64,000 bases of DNA, taken from NCBI GenBank assembly GCA_947497175.1, contig CANMFM010000007.1, positions 457,798 through 521,797 on the forward strand. Direction: 5' to 3'. The position numbers and the translations under genes were made by a program. Positions 51,826 through 61,200 of this stretch are shown here, one piece after another (position 1 is the first letter of the stretch; every line of letters starts with the position of its first letter). The stretch is from an uncultured Aquimarina sp. Its GTDB lineage: Bacteria > Bacteroidota > Bacteroidia > Flavobacteriales > Flavobacteriaceae. Under the pieces are notes generated by a model that saw only the letters and a list, made by a program, of their open reading frames with translations, did not search any database and was not told the origin of the DNA.

Positions 51826-53610
51826 TTAGTAGGCCACTTTAACAATTGCCGCTTTATCCAAAATTTTCTCACCGCTTTGTGCTTTGGTGTAATATTGGTG
51901 AAGAATATAAAGCTCTTTTTTATCTTCATTAACCAATGCAAAATCATGCATATAACTTCCAAAATAAAGTTTGGAAGATGATTTTTTTCCATACTCTGTC
52001 TCCAAACGAATTGTTGAAAAACCCTCTTGCGGAGTAATCGTTGTTAGAAAATATCTCCCTGCTCTTTCTGCTAAGGTTACGTAACGATTATTTGTTAATT
52101 CTATATCCTGAAAACTAAAACTCTGACTTTCATTTGAAGATGAATGTAACGCTCCGAACTTGATAGGCTTAAATTCACGATCAAGCATCGTAAAATTATA
52201 ACCGTTATAATTTGTTACTTTTTGTGGCAAAGAGCTGTTAGGGTTGGTAGAAGGCACAGTCGTATTTTCGATTTTATCTTTACGTATCACGTAATACTCT
52301 CCCATTTTATCAATAGAATTAAAATCTACGAGATAATTATAATAATTCCTCTTTGTTTCTCCTTCAACTTTGAAAAAATCTTCTGATGTTTCTACATTTA
52401 ATGTTCCTTCTTTATTGATCGTAAAAATTTCGTAAGTACTACTTATTACCGATAGCTGATGATTATTGATGATTTTTAACGTATTCTCGCCTTGATCAAT
52501 TATTAATATTGGTGATACTACTCTCTTATACTTCTTCTCAGTGCCATGAGAAAACCTGGTTTGAAACTTGGTGGCTCCTGTAGCATCGGTATAGAGTATA
52601 TCAAAATCCGTTTTAGCATAGGTTTCCGATTTTTTACCTTTTTTATGGTATCCAAAAACGGTAACAAAACCCATAGGTTTTAGGTCTTTATTATAGACAA
52701 TCTTGCTAGCAACTTTAGGTTTTCTGGGGGTATCAAACACAAAAGATTGAATTTTAATTTCTTGAGTTTCTTCATTAAAAGATAACATCTTATAATCAGA
52801 ATCATCTTTCTCTTTTACAAACCAAACCATATGATTTTTACCTATAGCATTATCGCTATCTCTAACGACTTCATATCCATCGAGCTCTGGATTATCTTTC
52901 AAGTTAATTACATCATTTTTTTCTACTACACTCATGTATCCTTTTTGTGACACGTATCTAAAAAAAGCTTTCCGTTCAATCATCCAGGGTTTGATATTCT
53001 TTAAACCAAGCAACCCTTCTCCTTTAAATTTCATTTCGGTTAGTGAAAGTAGTTCTTTGTCCAGGGCAGGTGCATATTTGTAAGCTTCGTTAAGATCATT
53101 ATAATGATATGCTAATGGAGTACCTGTCTCGAAACCTGTAAGATCAATAACATTTTCCTTAGGTTTAAAGAACACCTTTTTCCCTTCGGGAAGTTCTTCA
53201 ATTTTATGAAATAAATTTCGCTTTGTTTCTGTGGCGGTCAGATCATCCGTATTTATGACCCCTTCCATTACTACTGGGATGGTCGTATCGTTATACATAT
53301 TATCTTTTGCCATAGCCGAGAACATTTTACCAAAAAAACCTTTATCATCATGTTCTTTTTTGGCTGCTTCCATCTCTTCTACACTACTTATAAATTGAGA
53401 TCCAGCGACATGGCTATAGGCATAGAGATAGATTTTATTTTCTTCTTTATCTAAAGCCCAATTAAGCATATGGGCACCACCTAGCTTCCCTATATCGGGA
53501 ATATCTAACAGTACAGAATCTTTAATAGCTTCTTGACTTGTTATTAGATTGCTAAAACATACTATAGCAATGGCTATTATTGTTTTTAGGAAATTTGGGT
53601 TCATTGTCAT
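51826..53610 (-). CDS. Secreted hypothetical protein, 594 aa
   Basis: Protein with an N-terminal signal peptide (MTMNPNFLKTIIAIAIVCFSNLITSQ, about 1-26; a second ATG at residue 3 is possible). The rest is beta-rich with repeating strand-turn units (KNHMVWFVKEKDDSDYKMLSFNEETQEIKIQSFVF, ENTLKIINNHQLSVISSTYEIFTINKEGTLNVETSEDFF) that could form a beta-propeller or a repeat fold; no catalytic motif is seen. It is monocistronic or the end of a pair with the 167-residue gene (77-bp gap). It may be an outer-membrane or periplasmic component of the region. Function unknown. Confidence 0.65.
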   Translation of the reverse strand: MTMNPNFLKTIIAIAIVCFSNLITSQEAIKDSVLLDIPDIGKLGGAHMLNWALDKEENKIYLYAYSHVAGSQFISSVEEMEAAKKEHDDKGFFGKMFSAMAKDNMYNDTTIPVVMEGVINTDDLTATETKRNLFHKIEELPEGKKVFFKPKENVIDLTGFETGTPLAYHYNDLNEAYKYAPALDKELLSLTEMKFKGEGLLGLKNIKPWMIERKAFFRYVSQKGYMSVVEKNDVINLKDNPELDGYEVVRDSDNAIGKNHMVWFVKEKDDSDYKMLSFNEETQEIKIQSFVFDTPRKPKVASKIVYNKDLKPMGFVTVFGYHKKGKKSETYAKTDFDILYTDATGATKFQTRFSHGTEKKYKRVVSPILIIDQGENTLKIINNHQLSVISSTYEIFTINKEGTLNVETSEDFFKVEGETKRNYYNYLVDFNSIDKMGEYYVIRKDKIENTTVPSTNPNSSLPQKVTNYNGYNFTMLDREFKPIKFGALHSSSNESQSFSFQDIELTNNRYVTLAERAGRYFLTTITPQEGFSTIRLETEYGKKSSSKLYFGSYMHDFALVNEDKKELYILHQYYTKAQSGEKILDKAAIVKVAY

Positions 53611-53687
53611 TATTTTAAATTATTTAAGGGTTAAATTCTGAGATTGCAAATACGCAAATGCATACTTTTACAAGAAACAAAATTGTT

Positions 53688-54191
53688 TTAAGATGCAGAA
53701 TCATTGTTTTTCAAAAATTCCTCAACAAATTCATCTGCATTTGGTAAATGCGAATGATTAACTATACATCCACCTGAATATTTTAAGAAAAAGTGAATTG
53801 TACTAAGAAAATCTCTATAATGATCAATAGAAAAAGTTTCAAATCGAAAAGAAGCTATAGCTGGTTTTTTTATTTTTGATATGCTAATGTTATGGTCAAA
53901 ATCTCCGCGCTTTTTGTAATCTATGAATCTTTTTAAATCACTAATATCAGAAATTGATGGTTCATAGTTTCTATTAAATTCTCTATATACGTAAACATTA
54001 AGTATAGAATTTAAATCATTATCTTCCTTTGATTCAAGCTCAAGTTGTGTCCACCTTCCTTCTATATTATCATAATAAAAATCTCCATCAGAATCAAAAT
54101 CTTCAGCCTTCCATAAAAGAGGGCAAAATTTCTCTTCCTTGGGCATTGACATATCATCATGATATATTATAAATTCTGTGAAATACTTCAT
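53688..54191 (-). CDS. Hypothetical 167-residue protein (immunity candidate)
   Basis: Acidic, cytoplasmic protein without signal peptide or membrane span (EFIIYHDDMSMPKEEKFCPLLWKAEDFDSDGDFYYDN, SFRFETFSIDHYRDFLSTIHFFLKYSGGCIVNHSHLPNADEFVEEFLKNN). Small acidic cytosolic proteins are common among immunity proteins of polymorphic toxin loci, and this one sits near a toxin-like giant gene, divergent from the HD-domain gene. There is no other support, and I do not recognise the family. Confidence 0.5.
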   Translation of the reverse strand: MKYFTEFIIYHDDMSMPKEEKFCPLLWKAEDFDSDGDFYYDNIEGRWTQLELESKEDNDLNSILNVYVYREFNRNYEPSISDISDLKRFIDYKKRGDFDHNISISKIKKPAIASFRFETFSIDHYRDFLSTIHFFLKYSGGCIVNHSHLPNADEFVEEFLKNNDSAS

Positions 54192-54247
54192 AAATAAAAA
54201 TAATTACTTTATGGTAAATATATTACAAAACCGTATTTTCGAAATTG

Positions 54248-54257
54248 TTGTATACAA
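54248..54257. promoter_or_regulatory. Palindrome in the divergent gap before the HD gene
   Basis: TTGTATACAA is a perfect 10-bp palindrome with further AATT/AATT-like flanks in the 143-bp gap between two divergent genes. It could be an operator shared by both. TACTTTTTG further on resembles a -7 box with one extra base. Confidence 0.3.
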
Positions 54258-54334
54258 TTAATTTATTCAAAAGAACCAAAAATAAATATACTTTTTGTTT
54301 TTTCATTAAGTATCAACCTGAAAAACATAAAAAA

Positions 54335-54898
54335 ATGAATCTTTGGTCTCCAGATATTTACGCTAAAGCGTGGGAGTTTGCAACTTTAGCGCATCAAAAC
54401 CAAACATATGGTGGAAGAACAGACGGTGTACAAATCAATTACATAAATCACATAAGTTCTGTTGCGATGGAAGTTATAAATATCATTCAACAAACTCAAG
54501 AATCATTAAATACCAATCTAGCCATTCAATGTGCTTTACTACATGATGTAATTGAAGACACTAATCATAGTTATGAAGATATTAAGAAAGAATTTGGTGC
54601 AGAAGTAGCAGAAGGAGTCATTGCTTTAACCAAAAATGACAAAATACCATTAAAACTAGATAGAATGATAGATAGTTTGAATAGAATAAAACTACAACCT
54701 AAAGAAATTTGGATTGTAAAAATTGCAGATCGTATCTGTAACCTCTATCATCCGCCTTTCTATTGGAACAATGAAAGAATCCAATCCTACATAACAGAAT
54801 CAAAAATTATTTTAAAACAATTAAAACCCTCCAGTGAAGTTGCTTCCAAAAGATTAGAAGAAAAAATTATTCAATATCATTTTTTTCTCAAAAGCTAG
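54335..54898 (+). CDS. HD-domain small alarmone hydrolase (SAH/MESH1-like), candidate immunity protein
   Basis: Compact metal-dependent phosphohydrolase of 187 residues from ATG 54335. The key residues of RelA/SpoT-type (p)ppGpp hydrolases are present in order: His39 (INHISSVA), His70-Asp71 (ALLHDVIEDT, with Glu74-Asp75), EDIKKEFGAEVAEGVIALTK, and Asp132/Asn136 in VKIADRICNL. This is the pattern of single-domain hydrolases such as MESH1 and of SAH antitoxins that degrade the product of toxic alarmone synthetases (toxSAS). The last 11 bp overlap the convergent 115-residue gene downstream of the giant protein. I infer a protective, alarmone-removing role; hydrolase assays would decide. Confidence 0.8.
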   Translation: MNLWSPDIYAKAWEFATLAHQNQTYGGRTDGVQINYINHISSVAMEVINIIQQTQESLNTNLAIQCALLHDVIEDTNHSYEDIKKEFGAEVAEGVIALTKNDKIPLKLDRMIDSLNRIKLQPKEIWIVKIADRICNLYHPPFYWNNERIQSYITESKIILKQLKPSSEVASKRLEEKIIQYHFFLKS

Positions 54899-55235
54899 TT
54901 CTTGGATAATCGAATAACATACGGTAACAATCATTTAATTTTAAAGTTATTGATTTGATATCCTTTATACTTTCGTTTAAATTAAAAATTATTTCATCAG
55001 CTGAACAAACAAACAATCGCTCCCTGCAAAAGGACTGTTTACTTTTTTCTACTATTAAAACTAAAGCAAATAATTTTTCTCCGCATAAAATCTGTAGCTC
55101 TTCTACCTTTAAAACAAAACTTAATTTTCCAAATTTGGGATGATGAAACGAATTTTCGGTAGTAACCTCATTAACTCCATCGAAACACGATAAGGATTTC
55201 CTAAATAAGGATAGTATAGTTTCAGATTCATTCAT
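54888..55235 (-). CDS. 115-residue protein coupled to the giant gene (immunity candidate)
   Basis: Its ATG follows the TAA of the giant gene with no base between, so translation is almost certainly coupled. 115 residues, no signal peptide or membrane span; pattern SFHHPKFGKLSFVLKVEELQILCGEKLFALVLIVEKSKQSFCRERLFVCSADEIIFNLNESIKDIKSITLKLND, alpha/beta with several Cys. Genes directly after the toxin-encoding gene are usually the cognate immunity protein in polymorphic toxin systems, so that is the favoured reading, but the family is not recognised. Its end overlaps the HD gene antisense by 11 bp. Confidence 0.6.
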   Translation of the reverse strand: MNESETILSLFRKSLSCFDGVNEVTTENSFHHPKFGKLSFVLKVEELQILCGEKLFALVLIVEKSKQSFCRERLFVCSADEIIFNLNESIKDIKSITLKLNDCYRMLFDYPRTSF

Positions 55236-58200
55236 TTAGTCTAATGTATTAATAAAGCTCTGAACTTCTTGGGTATTTACTGAACCTGATTTTAAACCTT
55301 CAAGTAGCTCATCTGTTTTTATGAGATTATCCACAGTTAGGTTACTTGAAATTCCACTAGGTAAATTAACGGAGCTTGGAGTACCTCCAGATTCTATTTT
55401 TCTTGCATTTTGATAGACAGCATTTAAGTAGTCATTATATAAACTTCTTTGATCACTCGATAATTCTAGCGCTGGTTTTCTTATTTTTTCAATTAACGTT
55501 TTTGCAACATCTTTAGTCCCTCCTGCAAATGCATTTAAATAATCATCATAAGGTTTTCCTAAAAATGCATCATAAACCCAATGTTCAGCGTTAGCAATTT
55601 TCAGAGTTTTACTGCCTATCAATTGTAACTCTCCTCTAACGTTATCGGCATATTTGATAAAAATTGTTCCAACAGTATAACCTGAATCATATTGTTTAGG
55701 AACCGCTTTTATTGATTTACCTACAGAGCTTGATGCTTCTTCCAGCTGTCTTAAATGTTTTTCTGTTAAATAAGGAATACCGTTTTTACCGGTTAGACTA
55801 TTTACAGCAACTATATCAATCTCGCCCTTCTTTATGGCGTCTGCTATTCTATTGACGACATTATCTACAGTTGATGCTCCATCATTTAAGATTACTCTTG
55901 TTCCTAATGCATCCCATATATTATCTAATGCTTTTTCTACACTATCAAGATCGTCAAGCCACCCATTAGAAGCTGCTCTTTGTAGTCTATTTGCAGCAGA
56001 TTCTGCTCTTTTGGCTCTACCTTGGACTTTACCAACACTTCCAACTATATCTTCAATCTGCTTTATTGCATCCGGTAGAGATTTTGAATATATCTCATAT
56101 GCTTCCTTTGCATAATTGAGAAAATCATCGTAAGTAACTGCTACTTTTCCAGAATTACCTCCTTTACCAGTAAAATGTACTATTACAGAATCGTCTAAAT
56201 CATTTTTAATGATTTCTGGTTTTCCATCAAAACCATTCTTCTGCATCATCCTCCCTGTTGGTGTGTCTAGTGCTGCTGCTTCTTTAGACATTCCTTTAGC
56301 AAGATTTTCTCTATACTTAGTTAGATTAACGGATTCGCCTCCAGGGTATTTGCTTCCCTTTGCCCATTCTCCTTGTACTTTTTTAGGCTTTAAAGTAGCT
56401 ATGGCATCTTCTATAATTTCAGAACCAAGTTTCTGTTTTTGTAAATACTGTGGTATATTAATATCTAACGATAGAATTCCATCATCTATCAACTTAGCTC
56501 CACCAACACCTTCAGAAGCTCCTCCTACATACTTAACAATGTAGTATTTTCCATTACTAGATTTTGAAACACTAGTCCATAATTTATTCACTTTACCTGC
56601 TTCGCTAGCTTTCCATGCTTTATAGCCTCCAGCCGCTACAACATGTTCTGTAGCTTCTTGTAACTCTGTTACGTTCTTTTTTACAGCTTCAGCAACACCT
56701 ATATCATCTAATGCTTTCCATGCATCTAACATATCTGGAGAATCATCAAGAATTTTAAGTGTTTTTGGTAACTCTCCAAAGCTTTCTATAAACTTTGTTT
56801 TTGTTGCTTCACTAAAGCCCAAGTCCGTTATTTTATCTACAATCCTTGGAAAATCATCTAATACCTTACTTGCACTTATTGTTAAAGGAATTTTCCCGTA
56901 TATCGGTTTATACTGTAATTGTCTTACATCTTTAATATGAACAATTCCTAATGGATGTCCGTTCTTTTGTTTATATGCCGCTTTAATAGCATCCAATTTT
57001 GGTTTCGGTAGGTTTTTGGGTGTTATAATTGTTATATCTAAATCTTTTTTTGAAAAATCCACTACCGCTTTACCAAACCTATCAGTTTTAGCAGGATTCA
57101 TTGTAATACCAAATATCCTACTACCTGTAGCAAAACCTTCAGCGTCCTTAACTCCCAATTTTACTAGCTCATCTTTAATGAAAGCTTGAGCTTCAATAAA
57201 TTGTTGTTCAGTATATCCAAACGGATACTCTGGGAGTTTAATTTCATCTTTTGCTAGTTCTGCAATTTGCTTATTAGTTTTACCAGGATTCTGAGTTTTT
57301 AAAGTAGCTATTAACTCCTCATTTGACTTTTGTATGGTTGCAAAAATATCATCTGCCGCATTAGCAACATCTTCAATAAAGTGAACGATCTTCCCTTCAC
57401 TGTTTGTTCCGATAGTATAAGTAATCTTCTGCCCTGGTCTTGCGGCATCATTAAGTGTCTCTGAAGATTTGTATATAATTTTTGTTATTTTATCAGATGA
57501 GGTTCCGATAGGCTCTAAAATTCTTAGCCCTTGTGCAGAAAACTCGGCAATACCTTTTTGCATTCCATAGTGAAATACTATTGCCGTGAATCTTTCAGTA
57601 CCCACTCCTTTTGCTATAACATCGAGTACTCCTTTTGGAGCTTTATCTGCTATGGTTAATACAGCTTTTCTAGCTGCTCTGTTGGGGAGTTTGCTTATAT
57701 TTTTCGCTAAATTAGCCCATGCTGCTGGAGTATTTTTAACCGATCTCATGGCAGATCTCAAAATGATCATACCTATTTCACTAATTTCTCCAGCTCTACC
57801 TGCTTGTGAGATTAATTTAAGCTCACCAAGTCCTACAAAGAAGGAAGCGACAAAGACTATATCGTAGCAGGTAGCATAAGTTACTTGATAACTATCTGCT
57901 CCATATCCTTCAGCATATCCATGATGATCTTTAATAAGCTCCCACATTCCTGCTCCCATTGCACTAAAACCTCCATCATCAAAAAGCTTGTCAAAGAAGT
58001 CACTTACGTTAGTTCCTAAATCGGCATTAGTCAAGCCAGCGGCTAGATCTGTTAATCCTTTTACCAAATCTATTAATGAGTTCCAAGCCCCACATCCACA
58101 TGCCACACCATAAGTAGCAAAATCTACAGTAGCATCTGTTACGCCAAATTTTGACACTAAAGATTCTGGACTTATACCATATACCCTTTCTAAAAGTTCA

Positions 58201-61200
58201 AAAAATAGGTCTTGAGTTTTGCTATCAAAGCGATTAGGGTTATATACAGAGGCTGGTATTTTCAAATTCTCCAATAAACAACTTAACAGCTCAAAGATTT
58301 CATTTCCTGTAATTAGCTCATAGCCTGATTTTCCAACAGCAGTAAAAAACTCAAGGTTAAATTTAACTTCACCATATTCTTTATACTGTTTATCAATTAC
58401 AGTTTGTAATTTCTCAAATAAAGTACAATTAGCGTCTAGTTTTTGACTTATACTATAAGTAAGATATAAGTCTTTCATATGGTTGAAGTCCTCAAAATTA
58501 ACTATCAACGTTTCATAAGTTCCTTGACTAGTTACTTCTTTTAGTTTTGCTAAGAATTCTATATGCCCATAATTGAGCATTTCTCTTATCCTGACCGTAG
58601 TTTGAGATTCTGTAGCTGGATCTTCTCCATCTAAATGTTTTATAAAAACACCTTTGCTAAATTTCTCTAGCTCTGCTATCAACTGACCTTGAAACTCGTT
58701 ATCAAGGGAAAAACCATGATAATCATAATGCTCTAGTACGAATTTAAAAAACTCTTTAGTTCGTCCATTCAAACAATTAATTGCTTCACTTGATTCTCCT
58801 ATTTTAACAGGTGTAATAACAGTAGACAGACCTACGATATCATCTTCCTCTATCGTTTTTAAATCTATCCCTCCATTATTAACATCACCTAAAACAGATT
58901 TTTCATATTTTGCCTTATAAATAACAGAAGCTCCACATCCTGTTGTACTTACGGAATCGTCATTTTTAGCGTAGTATATATAAACATCTCCATCAGGATT
59001 ATCTAAATGTCCTGAATACGGAGTAGATCCTTTAATGCTAAATTTTCCCTGTGCATTTTTCTTTGCATCAAAATAATAACCTTTAAACTTCTTATTATTT
59101 CCAGTTGTACTTAAAGACAGATATCTTTCATTACCAATAGTAAACCTTAATAAATATCCATTATTAGAAAACGTAAAATCTCGTGCATTGGCTGGTAATG
59201 TAACTATATTCCCTGTTAGACTTAAGAAAGATTTTGCTCCTTCATTATCCGGATCATTAATACTAGAAATTAAATTTCCATCTAAACTAGTCCAAGGTTT
59301 ATACTCTCCATCCTGATCATCCTGAAACAGATATAATTTAAAATCTGGATTATGAATTTGCGCCCAATCCAAATGTGATAATTGGGTGCCATCACTATAA
59401 TCCATCAGCCATTCTGTTGCGCCTTTAGAAGTACCTAGCTCGGAGAATGGATGTTCTAATCCAAAAATACCATGACCTAATTCATGTGCGATAGTACCAG
59501 ATAAACTACTCTTACCCTCTTCTTCTTTAGAAACATTATCACTAAATATAAATCCAAACTGTCTTTTAACCGGCATAAAACCAGCTACACCAGCACGGCT
59601 AGGCTTAATATTGCTACCAAAAACAAACACATAGTACGATTCTAAAGAGGTAGTTGTACTCGCTTTGTAAGACCTGATAATGGCTTGTTGTTCATCGGTA
59701 TAATTTGCAAAGACACCACTTTCGCCCATTAAAATGTCGTCACCACCATATAATGAAGGATCTACGGTAAACGCATTGGCAAAAGTAAGATTGACATTTA
59801 CCGAAGCCTTACCAAATATATTATTAATCCCAGTACGTATTTGAGATTCGTTAACTGATGCTCCCTGAACAGGAATAATAGTTACATTCACATCTTTTTT
59901 AGCCAAGTGCCATAACGAAAATAAACCCGCTATGGTCTGTTTTTCATCATTTTTACTTGGTTTTAAGATGGCATAAATATTTTCATGCTCAAAAGAGTAG
60001 TATCCTTTTAAATCTATGGTAACTTCTTTTGTTGTTGCATTATATTTATGTGCAAGCAATTCACCTTTTGCGGTCTTAATCACCAAACTATCAATAGAAA
60101 TGGAGTTGTCAGTAATTTCAACTTTTCCAATAATGATATCTGTTTTACCATTTCCAACTGCTTTATTAATAATATTGTATGGCTTGCCGTCTACATCTTT
60201 TATAATTTCATAATGTTTATCTAACTTATCATCTTGTCCAGATGGTAGTGCATCAAAACCATAGAGATAACTATCACTTTTTTCAAATGTAATTTTGAGG
60301 CCTTTTGCCGTAAGTTGTTCTACATTTCCGTCCTCATCGACTCCTGGTGTGTTTTCTGGGTCAACGCCACCACTTTCGTCTACAGGACCTCCTTCTCTTA
60401 TATTTCCATCTTCATCAATATGGAAGGTATCACTGCTTCCATCGGCATTGGTATCTCTTATTACCACATCGTCTCCCGCTGGATAATCAGTAGTTACTCC
60501 ACTTACAGGATGTGTTACGGTAATACTACCATCTTCATTAACTGTGATATCATCTATTGTGATGTCAAAATTTAAATCAATCTCTTTAATGTCATTATCG
60601 CCTTCAAAAAGTTCTCCGATTTCATTTACCGAAGCCATATCACCCCAATCTTCATCATAATCAGTAACAACAATACCATCGATAAGCTGATAATCTGTAT
60701 TAATCTTAACGCTATCGAAACTAACTTTAATCTTAGTATCCTGTAAATAAGGAACTATGATAAATCCCCATCCAGAAAAAGTACCATCTCTGCCATTTAC
60801 TTCTCGTACGGTAACTGGAAAATCTCCAGCAGTAAAGGTTTCATTAGCACTCATAAACTCTAAGGGGTCCTGATTATTGATTACGATCTCAGGGGTAATT
60901 CCGCAATTGTACGTAGATTCTTCATCATTAGCCAAAGTAGTCGTAAATTCGTAAATCTGAGAATAGGTATAAGGACCATTATCTAAACATTGTCCACCAA
61001 CTCTAAACTCATATGTTGTTCCTGGCTCCAGGTTATAAATACTGGTATATTCATTAATCGTACCTCCTTCAAACCAAATACTACTTTCTGCATCTTTCTT
61101 GCGGTATTCTACATTATAACGAATGTGGTCTACACCCTGCCACATAATTTTCTCTGTGGTTGGATTCTTGGCCTCGGCCAACACATAGGCGGGCTCTGCA

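Noticed and set aside
54245..54334. 30-residue N-terminal extension of the HD protein starting at TTG
   Set aside because: The extension is low-complexity and basic and falls in the divergent promoter gap; ATG 54335 aligns with the first helix of the HD fold.
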